Assembly: GCF_002005225.1 (NCBI RefSeq)
Contig: NZ_CP019724.1
Coordinates: 4,915,501-4,979,500 of the forward strand
Direction: 5' to 3'
Origin: Streptomyces pactum
GTDB lineage: Bacteria > Actinomycetota > Actinomycetes > Streptomycetales > Streptomycetaceae
Length of the DNA: 64,000 nt
Made by a program: the position numbers and the translations under genes. This document shows positions 1 through 8,160 of the stretch, piece by piece; position 1 is the first letter of the stretch, and each line of letters starts with the position of its first letter. Under the pieces are notes generated by a model, which saw only the letters and a program-made list of their open reading frames with translations, did not search any database and was not told the origin of the DNA.

Positions 1-293
1 GCAGCGGAGACAAGGGCGGGAACGCCAACGTCGGCGTCTGGGCGCGGACCGACGAGGCCTGGCGCTGGCTCGCGCACGAGCTGACCGCCGACCGGTTCCG
101 GGAGCTGCTCCCGGAGGCCCGCGACCTGCCCGTCACCCGGCACACGCTCCCCAACCTGCGCGCCCTCAACTTCGTCGTCGAGGGCCTCCTCGGCGCGGGC
201 GTCGCCGCGCAGGCCCGCTTCGACCCGCAGGCCAAGGCGCTCGGCGAATGGCTGCGCGCCCGCCACCTGGACATCCCGGAGGTTCTGCGGTGA
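1..293 (+). CDS. AtuA-like (DUF1446) protein, C-terminal end, partial
   Basis: Only the last 96 residues lie in the window; the reading frame enters from the left edge. It opens with SGDKGGNANVGVWAR, the glycine-rich C-terminal signature I associate with the acyclic terpene utilisation AtuA/DUF1446 family, whose genes typically sit beside biotin-dependent acyl-CoA carboxylase genes. The exact reaction of this family is not established. The TGA stop at 291-293 overlaps a GTG at 290 (GTGA), the first of a chain of such junctions leading to the carboxyltransferase gene. First gene seen of a catabolic operon that runs to the TetR gene ending at 8156. Family assignment rests on one motif plus context. 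Confidence 0.75.
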   Translation, partial: SGDKGGNANVGVWARTDEAWRWLAHELTADRFRELLPEARDLPVTRHTLPNLRALNFVVEGLLGAGVAAQARFDPQAKALGEWLRARHLDIPEVLR

Positions 294-433
294 CCGTCTC
301 GCCATACGTCCCGGAGGTTCTGCGGTGACCGTCTCGCCATACGTCCCGGAGGTTCTGCGGTGACCGTCTCGCCATACGTCCCGGAGGTTCCGCAGTGACC
401 GTCCCGCCATACGTCCCGGGGAGCCTGCTGTGA
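274..433 (+). repeat. 35-bp tandem repeat that multiplies a stop/start coupling junction
   Basis: Four copies of a 35-bp unit begin at 274, 309, 344 and 379; the first three are identical and the fourth has a few changes. Each unit carries a ribosome-binding site (GGAGG), then GTGA where a GTG start overlaps a TGA stop. Since 35 is one less than 36, every GTG opens a 12-codon ORF whose TGA overlaps the next GTG. The result is four consecutive mini-ORFs at 290-328, 325-363, 360-398 and 395-433 (the first three MTVSPYVPEVLR), then the true carboxyltransferase start at 430. It looks like expansion of one ancestral 4-nt overlap. Confidence 0.9.
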
Positions 434-2028
434 CCGTCCTCGCCTCCGCCCTCGACCCCTGTGCCCCCGACCACCGGGCCAACCACGAGGCGATGCTCGC
501 CAGACTCGCCGACCTGGACGCCGAGCACGCCAAGGCGCTGGCGGGCGGCGGCGACAAGTACGTCGCCCGGCACCGGAAGCGCGGCAAACTCCTCGCCCGC
601 GAACGCATCGAGCTGCTCCTCGACCCCGACACGCCCTTCCTGGAGCTGTCTCCGCTCGCCGCCTGGGGGAGCGAGTACACCGTCGGCGGATCGCTCGTCA
701 CCGGCATCGGGGTCGTCGAGGGCGTCGAGTGCCTGATCACCGCCAACGACCCGACCGTGCGCGGCGGCGCCAGCAACCCCTGGTCGCTGAAGAAGGCCCT
801 GCGCGCCAACGACATCGCGCTCGCCAACCGGTTGCCCTGCGTCAGCCTGGTCGAGTCCGGCGGCGCCGACCTGCCCTCCCAGAAGGAGATCTTCATCCCG
901 GGCGGTGCGATCTTCCGGGACCTGACCCGGCTGTCGGCGGCCGGCATCCCCACCATCGCCGTCGTCTTCGGCAACTCGACCGCCGGGGGCGCCTACATCC
1001 CCGGCATGTCCGACCACGTGATCATGGTCAAGGAGCGCGCGAAGGTGTTCCTCGGCGGGCCGCCGCTGGTCAAGATGGCGACCGGCGAGGAGAGCGACGA
1101 CGAGTCGCTGGGCGGCGCCGAGATGCACGCGCGCACGTCCGGTCTCGCCGACCACTTCGCCGTGGACGAACCGGACGCGCTGCGCCAGGCCCGCCGCGTC
1201 GTCGCCCGCCTCAACCACCGCAAGGCACACCCCGATCCGGGGCCGGCCGAGCCGCCGAAGTACGACCCCGAGGAGCTCCTGGGCATCGTCCCCGGCGACC
1301 TCAAGTCCCCCTTCGACCCGCGCGAGGTCATCGCCCGGATCGTCGACGCCTCCGACTTCGACGAGTTCAAGCCCCTGTACGGCACGAGCCTGACGACGGG
1401 ATGGGCGGCCCTGCACGGCTATCCGGTCGGCATCCTCGCCAACGCCCAGGGGGTGCTGTTCAGCGAGGAGTCGCAGAAGGCCGCCCAGTTCATCCAGCTC
1501 GCCAACCAGCGCGACATCCCGTTGCTCTTCCTGCACAACACCACCGGCTACATGGTCGGCAAGGAGTACGAGCAGGGCGGCATCATCAAGCACGGCGCGA
1601 TGATGATCAACGCGGTCGGCAACAGCCGCGTGCCCCACCTGTCCGTCCTCCTCGGCGCCTCGTACGGAGCCGGCCACTACGGCATGTGCGGCCGCGCCTA
1701 CGACCCGCGCTTCCTCTTCGCCTGGCCCAGCGCCAAGTCGGCCGTCATGGGCCCGCAGCAGCTCGCCGGCGTGCTCTCCATCGTCGCCCGCCAGTCCGCC
1801 GCCGCCAAGGGACAGCCGTACGACGACGAGGGCGACGCGGCGCTGCGCGCCATGGTGGAGCAGCAGATCGAGTCCGAGTCGCTGCCCATGTTCCTGTCCG
1901 GGCGGCTCTACGACGACGGCGTCATCGACCCGCGCGACACCCGGACCGTCCTCGGCGTGTGCCTGTCCGCCATCCACACCGCGCCCTACGAGGGTGCGCG
2001 CGGAGGCTTCGGCGTCTTCCGGATGTGA
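430..2028 (+). CDS. Acyl-CoA carboxylase carboxyltransferase (beta) subunit, methylcrotonyl/geranyl-CoA type
   Basis: Predicted 532-residue carboxyltransferase that moves CO2 from carboxybiotin to an acyl-CoA. It has the two crotonase-fold halves of the family: an N-terminal half with GNSTAGGAYIPG near residue 180 and a C-terminal half with HNTTGYMVG near 368 and GASYGAGHYGM near 409. The wording fits methylcrotonyl-CoA or geranyl-CoA carboxylase better than propionyl-CoA carboxylase. GTG at 430 is chosen because the fourth mini-ORF stop overlaps it (GTGA). The biotin carboxylase partner starts 10 nt after its stop. Together with the AtuA-like protein, dehydrogenase and hydratase, the context suggests a leucine- or terpenoid-type branched acyl-CoA route; the actual substrate is not visible. 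Confidence 0.9.
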   Translation: MTVLASALDPCAPDHRANHEAMLARLADLDAEHAKALAGGGDKYVARHRKRGKLLARERIELLLDPDTPFLELSPLAAWGSEYTVGGSLVTGIGVVEGVECLITANDPTVRGGASNPWSLKKALRANDIALANRLPCVSLVESGGADLPSQKEIFIPGGAIFRDLTRLSAAGIPTIAVVFGNSTAGGAYIPGMSDHVIMVKERAKVFLGGPPLVKMATGEESDDESLGGAEMHARTSGLADHFAVDEPDALRQARRVVARLNHRKAHPDPGPAEPPKYDPEELLGIVPGDLKSPFDPREVIARIVDASDFDEFKPLYGTSLTTGWAALHGYPVGILANAQGVLFSEESQKAAQFIQLANQRDIPLLFLHNTTGYMVGKEYEQGGIIKHGAMMINAVGNSRVPHLSVLLGASYGAGHYGMCGRAYDPRFLFAWPSAKSAVMGPQQLAGVLSIVARQSAAAKGQPYDDEGDAALRAMVEQQIESESLPMFLSGRLYDDGVIDPRDTRTVLGVCLSAIHTAPYEGARGGFGVFRM

Positions 2029-2038
2029 GGGGATCACC

Positions 2039-3943
2039 TTGATCAGCCCGACCTCGAACAGCCCGACCTCGAACAGCCCGACCTCGATCAGTCCGACCTC
2101 GATCAGCACCGTCCTCGTCGCCAACCGGGGCGAGATCGCCTGCCGGATCTTCCGCACCTGCCGCGAGGCGGGCATCCGGACGGTCGCCGTGTACTCGGAC
2201 GCCGACGAGAACGCCCTCCACGCGCGCGTGGCCGACGCTGCGGTACGGCTGCCGGGCGCGGCCTCCGCCGACACGTATCTGCGCGGCGACCTGATCGTGA
2301 AGGCCGCGGCCGCCGCCGGCGCCGACGCCGTGCACCCCGGCTACGGATTCCTCTCCGAGCACGCCGGCTTCGCCCGCGCCGTCACCGACGCGGGCCTGAC
2401 CTGGATCGGACCGCCGCCGCAGGCGATCGAGGCGATGGCGTCCAAGACGCGCGCCAAGGAACTGATGGGCATCGCGCCCCTCACGCACGTCACCGAGGCC
2501 GACCTGCCGGTCCTGGTGAAGGCCTCGGCGGGTGGCGGCGGACGCGGCATGCGCGTCGTACGGCGCCTCGCCGACCTCGACGCCGAACTGACCGCCGCGC
2601 GCGCGGAGGCGGCGAGCGCCTTCGGCGACGGCGAGGTGTTCGTCGAGCCGTACGTCGAGAACGGGCGCCACGTCGAGGTGCAGATCCTCGCCGACACCCA
2701 CGGCACGGTGTGGGCGCTGGGCACCCGGGACTGCTCCCTCCAGCGCCGCCACCAGAAGGTGATCGAGGAGGCGCCCGCACCGGGCCTGGGCGCATCGCTC
2801 ACCCGGGACCTGTACGAGCAGGCGGTGCGCGCCGCCCGCGCCGTCGACTACGTGGGCGCCGGGACCGTCGAGTTCCTCGTCGCGGACGGCAGGGCGCACT
2901 TCCTGGAGATGAACACCCGCCTCCAGGTCGAGCACCCGGTCACGGAGGCGGTCTTCGGCCTCGACCTCGTCGCCCTCCAACTCCGCGTCGCCGAAGGCCA
3001 CGCCCTCGAAAACGATCCCCCGCGCGCGCGTGGCCACGCCGTCGAGGCCCGCCTGTACGCCGAGGACCCGGCGCGGAGCTGGGCCCCGCAGACCGGCCGC
3101 CTGCACCGCCTCACCGTGCCCGACGGCATCCGCCTGGACACCGGCTACACCGACGGCGACGACATCGGCGTCCACTACGACCCGATGCTCGCCAAGGCCG
3201 TCGCCCACGCACCCACGCGCGCGGAGGCCGTCCGCCGACTCGCCGGCGCCCTGGAACGGGCGGCGGTCCACGGTCCGGTCACCAACCGGGACCTCCTCGT
3301 CCGCTCCCTGCGCCACGAGGAGTTCACCTCCGCCCGGATGGACACCGGCTTCTACGACCGCCACCTGGCCGCCCTCACCGAGCCCGCCCACGACCCCCTC
3401 GTCCCGCTGGCCGCCGCCCTCGCCGACGCGAGCGCCCACGCGGGCCGGTTCGGCGGCTGGCGCAACCTGCCCTCGCAACCGCAGGTGAAGCGCTACGCCA
3501 CGGCGGGCGGGGAGCACGAGGTCCGCTACCACCACACCCGCGCCGGCCTCACCGCCGAGGGCGTACGCGTCGTCCACGCCGACGCCCGGCTCGTCGTCCT
3601 GGAATCCGACGGCGTACGGCGCCGCTACGAGGTCGCCCGCCACGGCGACCGGATCCACGTCGGCACCGCCACCCTCACCGCCCTGCCCCGCTTCCCCGAC
3701 CCCACCGCCCAGCACGCCCCGGGCTCCCTCCTCGCCCCCATGCCGGGCACGGTCGTCCGCGTCGCGGAGGGGCTGACGGAGGGCACGAGCGTCCAGGCCG
3801 GTCAACCCCTGCTGTGGCTGGAGGCGATGAAGATGGAACACAAGATCACCGCCCCGGCCACCGGCACGCTGACGGCGCTGAGGGCCGTACCCGGGCAGCA
3901 GGTCGCGGTGGGCTCTCTGCTGGCGGTGGTGCGAGCCGCCTAG
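2039..3943 (+). CDS. Acyl-CoA carboxylase biotin carboxylase/BCCP (alpha) subunit
   Basis: Predicted 634-residue alpha subunit that carboxylates its own biotin with ATP and bicarbonate. In order: biotin carboxylase N-domain (VLVANRGEIACRI near residue 20), ATP-grasp with KASAGGGGRGMR, the MNTRLQVEHPVTE signature, C-domain, and a C-terminal biotinyl domain with EAMKMEHK, where Lys598 is the expected biotin site. TTG at 2039 is chosen because GAGGGG lies 7 nt upstream; a longer in-frame reading from 1994 would overlap the beta subunit. Residues 3-22 are an odd five-residue repeat (SPTSN/SPTSI) ahead of the conserved fold. The gene forms a pair with the beta subunit and would build one carboxylase. 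Confidence 0.93.
   Translation: MISPTSNSPTSNSPTSISPTSISTVLVANRGEIACRIFRTCREAGIRTVAVYSDADENALHARVADAAVRLPGAASADTYLRGDLIVKAAAAAGADAVHPGYGFLSEHAGFARAVTDAGLTWIGPPPQAIEAMASKTRAKELMGIAPLTHVTEADLPVLVKASAGGGGRGMRVVRRLADLDAELTAARAEAASAFGDGEVFVEPYVENGRHVEVQILADTHGTVWALGTRDCSLQRRHQKVIEEAPAPGLGASLTRDLYEQAVRAARAVDYVGAGTVEFLVADGRAHFLEMNTRLQVEHPVTEAVFGLDLVALQLRVAEGHALENDPPRARGHAVEARLYAEDPARSWAPQTGRLHRLTVPDGIRLDTGYTDGDDIGVHYDPMLAKAVAHAPTRAEAVRRLAGALERAAVHGPVTNRDLLVRSLRHEEFTSARMDTGFYDRHLAALTEPAHDPLVPLAAALADASAHAGRFGGWRNLPSQPQVKRYATAGGEHEVRYHHTRAGLTAEGVRVVHADARLVVLESDGVRRRYEVARHGDRIHVGTATLTALPRFPDPTAQHAPGSLLAPMPGTVVRVAEGLTEGTSVQAGQPLLWLEAMKMEHKITAPATGTLTALRAVPGQQVAVGSLLAVVRAA
2045..2104 (+). repeat. 15-bp tandem repeat in the 5' end of the biotin carboxylase gene
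   Basis: Four contiguous 15-bp units (AGCCCGACCTCGAAC, then the same, then two variants ending GATC) encode SPTSN, SPTSN, SPTSI, SPTSI just after the TTG start. As the unit is a multiple of three, copy-number change keeps the frame. The encoded segment precedes the conserved VLVANRGE start of the domain. Confidence 0.9.
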
Positions 3944-4025
3944 GGGCGCGGGACCGCATGGAACACGCGGCTCGGCCGCGTGGGCGCGACCAGTCAGGAC
4001 ACACTCGCACTCGAGAAGGGGCCCC

Positions 4026-5165
4026 ATGCCCACCATGATCGAATCCGAAGAGCACAAGTCCCTCCGCGCAGCGGTATCCACCTTCGCCAAGAGCCACCCG
4101 CGCACCCTCGGCGCCGACACCGAGCAGTTCTGGCAGGCCGCGGCCAAGCTCGGCTACATCGGCGTGAACCTGCCGGAGGCGTACGGCGGTGGCGGCGGCG
4201 GCATCACCGAACTCTCCCTGGTCCTCGAAGAGATGGGCGCCGCCGGCAACCCCCTGCTGATGATGATCGTCTCCCCGGCGATCTGCGGCACCGTCATCTC
4301 CCGCTTCGGCACCGAGGCGCAGAAACAGGACTGGCTCCCCACCCTCGCCGACGGAACCCGCATGATGTCCTTCGGCATCACCGAACCCGACGCCGGCTCC
4401 AACAGCCACCGCATCACCACGACCGCCCGCCGCGACGGCACCGACTGGATCCTCACCGGCCGCAAGGTCTTCATCAGCGGCGTCGACATCTCCGACGCCA
4501 CCCTCGTCGTCGGCCGCACCGAGGACGCCCGCACCGGCAAGCTCAAGCCCTGCCTGTTCATCGTCCCCCGCGACACCCCCGGCTTCGAGCGCCGCCGGAT
4601 CGACATGGAACTGAACGCCGCCGAGAAGCAGTTCGAGCTGACCCTGGACGACGTACGGCTGCCCGCCGACGCGCTCGTCGGCGACGAGGACGCGGGCCTC
4701 CTCCAGCTCTTCGCCGGGCTCAACCCCGAGCGCGTCATGACGGCGGCGTTCGGCATCGGCATGGGGCGCTACGCGCTCTCCCGCGCCCTGGAGTACGCCC
4801 GCGAACGCACCGTCTGGAAGACCCCCATCGGCGCCCACCAGGCCATCGCCCACCCCCTCGCCCAGGCGCACATCGACCTGGAACTGGCCCGCCTGATGAC
4901 GCAGAAGGCGGCCCACCTCTACGACGCCGGCGACGACACGGGCGCCGGCGAGGCCGCCAACATGGCCAAGTACGCCGCCGGGGAGGCCTGCGTGAAGGCC
5001 GTCGACCAGGCCGTGCACACCCTCGGCGGCAACGGCCTCACCCGCGAGTTCGGGCTCGCCTCGCTGATAACGGCGTCCCGCGTGGCCCGGATCGCCCCGG
5101 TGAGCCGGGAGATGATCCTCAACTACGTCTCCCACCAGACCCTGGGCCTGCCCAAGTCGTACTAG
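4026..5165 (+). CDS. Acyl-CoA dehydrogenase
   Basis: 379-residue FAD enzyme predicted to introduce an alpha,beta double bond into an acyl-CoA. The N-terminal helical domain is followed by the middle beta-domain signature FGITEPDAGSN near residue 116 and the C-terminal helical domain with TLGGNGLTREFG near 335. Length is typical of the family. ATG at 4026 follows an AAGGGG site at about 5 nt; the second ATG nine nucleotides later would be too far from it. It sits 82 nt after the carboxylase alpha gene and 29 nt before the ligase gene, so co-transcription is likely. In Atu-like pathways a dehydrogenase of this kind supplies the carboxylase substrate; here that is inference from position. Confidence 0.92.
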   Translation: MPTMIESEEHKSLRAAVSTFAKSHPRTLGADTEQFWQAAAKLGYIGVNLPEAYGGGGGGITELSLVLEEMGAAGNPLLMMIVSPAICGTVISRFGTEAQKQDWLPTLADGTRMMSFGITEPDAGSNSHRITTTARRDGTDWILTGRKVFISGVDISDATLVVGRTEDARTGKLKPCLFIVPRDTPGFERRRIDMELNAAEKQFELTLDDVRLPADALVGDEDAGLLQLFAGLNPERVMTAAFGIGMGRYALSRALEYARERTVWKTPIGAHQAIAHPLAQAHIDLELARLMTQKAAHLYDAGDDTGAGEAANMAKYAAGEACVKAVDQAVHTLGGNGLTREFGLASLITASRVARIAPVSREMILNYVSHQTLGLPKSY

Positions 5166-5194
5166 GCCGCGCGTCGGCCCGAGTTGGAGGAACC

Positions 5195-6799
5195 GTGTTC
5201 CGCAGCGAGTACGCAGACGTCCCGCCCGTCGACCTGCCCATCCACGACGCCGTGCTCGGCCGCGCCGCCGAGTTCGGCGACGCCCCGGCGCTGATCGACG
5301 GCACCGACGGCACCACCCTCACGTACGAGCAGGTGGACCGGTTCCACCGGCGCGTCGCCGCCGCCCTCGCCGAGGCCGGCGTACGCAAGGGCGACGTCCT
5401 CGCCCTGCACAGCCCCAACACCGTCGCCTTCCCGCCGGCCTTCTACGCCGCCACGCGCGCGGGTGCCTCGGTCACCACCGTGCACCCGCTCGCCACGGCG
5501 GAGGAGTTCGCGGGGCAGCTCGGCGACTCGCGGGCCCGCTGGATCGTCACCGTCTCCCCCCTGCTGGACACCGCCCGCAGGGCCGCCGAACTCGCGGGCG
5601 GCGTCCAGGAGGTCTTCGTCTGCGACAGCGCGCCCGGCCACCGGTCGCTCATCGACATGCTGGTGTCCACCGCGCCCGAACCGTCCGTCACCGTCGACCC
5701 CGCCGAGGACGTCGCCGTGCTGCCGTACTCCTCGGGCACCACCGGCACCCCGAAGGGCGTGATGCTCACCCACCGGCAGATCGCCACCAACCTCGCCCAG
5801 CTCGAACCGCTGATGCCGGCCGCGCCGGGCGACCGCGTCCTGGCGGTGTTGCCCTTTTTCCACATCTACGGCTTGACCGCCCTCATGAACGCCCCGCTGC
5901 GGCTCGGCGCCACCGTCGTCGTGCTGCCCCGCTTCGACCTGGAGCAGTTCCTCGCGGCCATCCAGAACCACCGCATCACCAGCCTGTACGTCGCCCCGCC
6001 GATCGTCCTCGCCCTCGCCAAGCACCCCCTGGTCGCCGACTACGACCTCTCCTCCCTGAAGTACGTCGTCAGCGCCGCCGCCCCCCTGGACGCGAAGCTC
6101 GCCGCCGCCTGCTCGCGGCGGCTGGGCCTGCCGCCGGTCGGCCAGGCGTACGGCATGACGGAACTGTCCCCGGGCACCCACGTCGTCCCCCTGGACGCCA
6201 TGAGCACCGCGCCGCCCGGCACCGTCGGCAAGCTCATCGCCGGCACCGAGATGCGCATCGTCTCCCTCGACGACCCCGGCGAGGACCTCCCCGCCGGTGA
6301 GTCCGGCGAGATCCTCATCCGCGGGCCCCAGGTCATGAAGGGCTACCTGGGCCGCCCCGACGCCACCGCCGCCGTGATCGACGAGGACGGCTGGCTGCAC
6401 ACCGGGGACGTCGGACACGTCGACGGTGGGGGCACCTCCCGCTCGAGCGAAGCCGAGAGTGGGGGAGGTTGGCTGTTCGTCGTCGACCGCGTCAAGGAGC
6501 TGATCAAGTACAAGGGCTTCCAGGTCGCCCCCGCCGAACTGGAGGCCCTCCTGCTCACCCACCCGGGCATCGCCGACGCGGCCGTCGTCGGCGCCTACGA
6601 CGACGACGGCAACGAGGTGCCGCACGCCCACGTGGTGCGCCGGCCGGCCGCGCCCGGCCTCTCGGAGGGCGAGGTCATGATGTACGTCGCCGAACGCGTC
6701 GCCCCCTACAAACGCGTCCGCCGGGTCACCTTCACCGACGGCGTGCCCAGGGCGGCCAGCGGGAAGATCCTGCGGCGCGAGCTGAGGGAGCGCCGGTGA
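5195..6799 (+). CDS. AMP-forming acyl-CoA ligase, 4-coumarate/cinnamate-CoA ligase family
   Basis: 534-residue adenylate-forming enzyme predicted to activate a carboxylic acid through an acyl-AMP to its CoA thioester. It has the phosphate-binding loop SSGTTGTPKG near residue 178, the A5 motif GQAYGMTELSP, the hinge region TGDVGHVD, KGFQVAPAELE, and the C-terminal catalytic lysine motif ASGKILRR. The closest remembered relative is the S. coelicolor cinnamate:CoA ligase. GTG at 5195 has GGAGG 4 nt upstream. Residues 411-425 (GGGTSRSSEAESGGG) are an insertion between VD and WLFVVDR, where relatives have only two or three residues, and it is encoded by a Streptomyces dispersed repeat. Its stop overlaps the hydratase GTG. 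Confidence 0.9.
   Translation: MFRSEYADVPPVDLPIHDAVLGRAAEFGDAPALIDGTDGTTLTYEQVDRFHRRVAAALAEAGVRKGDVLALHSPNTVAFPPAFYAATRAGASVTTVHPLATAEEFAGQLGDSRARWIVTVSPLLDTARRAAELAGGVQEVFVCDSAPGHRSLIDMLVSTAPEPSVTVDPAEDVAVLPYSSGTTGTPKGVMLTHRQIATNLAQLEPLMPAAPGDRVLAVLPFFHIYGLTALMNAPLRLGATVVVLPRFDLEQFLAAIQNHRITSLYVAPPIVLALAKHPLVADYDLSSLKYVVSAAAPLDAKLAAACSRRLGLPPVGQAYGMTELSPGTHVVPLDAMSTAPPGTVGKLIAGTEMRIVSLDDPGEDLPAGESGEILIRGPQVMKGYLGRPDATAAVIDEDGWLHTGDVGHVDGGGTSRSSEAESGGGWLFVVDRVKELIKYKGFQVAPAELEALLLTHPGIADAAVVGAYDDDGNEVPHAHVVRRPAAPGLSEGEVMMYVAERVAPYKRVRRVTFTDGVPRAASGKILRRELRERR
6425..6469 (+). repeat. Dispersed Streptomyces palindromic repeat inserted in frame in the ligase gene
   Basis: The segment begins GTGGGGGCACCTCCC, passes through GCTCGAGC at 6441-6448 and ends GTGGGGGAGG. 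The arms CTCCC (6436-6440) and GGGAG (6463-6467) can pair. I recognise this sequence as a short element recurring in Streptomyces genomes, usually between genes. Here it is translated and adds about 12 residues to the hinge region of the ligase without breaking the frame. Confidence 0.75.
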
Positions 6800-7530
6800 C
6801 CCTGATCGCCCGCACGCGCGCGCGGGGCGTCGAAGCCCTCACCCTCGACTCCCCGCACAACCGCAACGCCCTCTCCGCGGCCCTCGTGGGCGACCTGGCC
6901 ACCGCCCTCACCGAAGCCGGGGAGGACAGCGACGTCCGCGCCGTCGTCCTCACCCACGCCGGCAACACCTTCAGCGCCGGTGCCGACCTGCGCGACCCGC
7001 CCGACCCGGACGCCCTGGTCGGCCTGCTCCGGCAGATCGCCGAGCTGCCCAAACCCGTCGTCGCCCGCGTCACCGGGCACGTCCGCGCGGGCGGCCTCGG
7101 CCTGCTGGCGGTGTGCGACATCGCGGCGGCGTCCCCGGCGGCCACGTTCGCCTTCACCGAGGTACGCGTCGGCGTGGCCCCGGCCGTCATCTCCCTCCCG
7201 CTCCTGCCCCGCACCGACCCCCGCGCCCTCGCCCGCTACTGCCTCACCGGTGAACGCTTCGACGCCGCCGAGGCCGCCCGCATCGGCCTGGTCACCGCGG
7301 CGGGCGACGACGTGGACGCCGTACTGGAACCCGTGCTGGACGGTGTGCGTCGCGCCTCACCACAGGCTCTGGCCGAGACGAAACGGCTGCTCACGGCTAG
7401 GGTGCTGGAGGCCTTCGACCGGGACGCGGCCGGCCTGACCGCGCTCTCGGCCAAGCTGTTCGCCTCCCCGCAGGCCCGCGAGGGGATGACGGCCTTCCTC
7501 GAACGACGGGATCCGCAATGGGTGGTGTGA
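6796..7530 (+). CDS. Enoyl-CoA hydratase/isomerase (crotonase) family protein
   Basis: 244-residue crotonase-fold protein. GTG at 6796 overlaps the ligase stop (GTGA), so translation is probably coupled. The CoA/oxyanion-hole region is present (FSAGADLRD, then AGGLGLLAVCDI), followed by FAFTEVRVGVAP. Of the two catalytic glutamates of classic hydratases, the second is kept (in TEVRVG) but the first position, normally GGGxEL, reads GGLGLL with Gly in place of Glu. This suggests an isomerase, lyase or altered hydratase rather than a standard enoyl-CoA hydratase. It ends 13 nt inside the TetR gene. Its place in the operon supports a role in the same acyl-CoA route. Confidence 0.85.
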   Translation: MTLIARTRARGVEALTLDSPHNRNALSAALVGDLATALTEAGEDSDVRAVVLTHAGNTFSAGADLRDPPDPDALVGLLRQIAELPKPVVARVTGHVRAGGLGLLAVCDIAAASPAATFAFTEVRVGVAPAVISLPLLPRTDPRALARYCLTGERFDAAEAARIGLVTAAGDDVDAVLEPVLDGVRRASPQALAETKRLLTARVLEAFDRDAAGLTALSAKLFASPQAREGMTAFLERRDPQWVV

Positions 7531-8156
7531 GCGGCGCCGTGCACACGGCCGACCGCACGGAGCGCGTTCCCAAGCAGGACCGCAGCCGGGCCACCCGGCA
7601 ACGGCTCCTCGAAGCCGCCGTGGCCTGCCTCGCCGAACGCGGCTGGACGGGTTCCACGGTCTCCGTCGTCGCCGAACACGCCGGCGTCTCCCGGGGCGCG
7701 GCCCAGCACCACTTCCCGACCCGCGAGGACCTCTTCACGGCGGCCGTGGAGTACGTGGCGGAGGAGCGCTCGGTCGCGCTGCGGGCCCTGTTCCCCGAGG
7801 GCGCGGCGGCGGACGACCGCAGGGCCGTGGTCGCCGCCCTGGTGGACCTCTACACCGGCCCGCTCTTCCGCGCCGCCCTGCACCTGTGGGTGGCCGCCTC
7901 CAACGAGGAGCAGTTGCGCGGCCGGGTGACCGAGCTGGAGGCCCGTGTCGGCCGCGAGACCCACCGCATCGCGGTCGACCTCCTCGGCGCCGACGAGACC
8001 CGCCCCGGCGCCCGGGAAACCGTCCAGGGCCTCATGGACATGGCCCGCGGCCTGGGCCTCGCCAACCTCCTCACCGACGACGCGGGCCGCCGGGAACGGG
8101 TGGTCGAGCAGTGGGCCCGGCTGCTGGACGCGGCGCTGGACGGGACGCCGGGCTGA
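7518..8156 (+). CDS. TetR family transcriptional regulator of the acyl-CoA operon
   Basis: 212-residue regulator with an N-terminal helix-turn-helix: RSRATRQRLLEAAVACLAE leads into the recognition region VSRGAAQHHFPTREDLF at about residues 56-72. The C-terminal ligand domain is unspecific. The ATG at 7518 lies inside the 3' end of the hydratase gene (overlap 13 nt), so it is the last cistron of the operon and probably controls it in response to an acyl-CoA or the free acid. Effector and operator are not visible. Confidence 0.87.
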   Translation: MGGVSGAVHTADRTERVPKQDRSRATRQRLLEAAVACLAERGWTGSTVSVVAEHAGVSRGAAQHHFPTREDLFTAAVEYVAEERSVALRALFPEGAAADDRRAVVAALVDLYTGPLFRAALHLWVAASNEEQLRGRVTELEARVGRETHRIAVDLLGADETRPGARETVQGLMDMARGLGLANLLTDDAGRRERVVEQWARLLDAALDGTPG

Positions 8157-8160
8157 CGCC

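Noticed and set aside
166..2274. Very long antisense ORFs opposite the carboxylase genes
   Set aside because: Gly/Val/Asp/Arg-rich translations typical of frames opposite strongly GC-biased coding DNA; no domain motifs.
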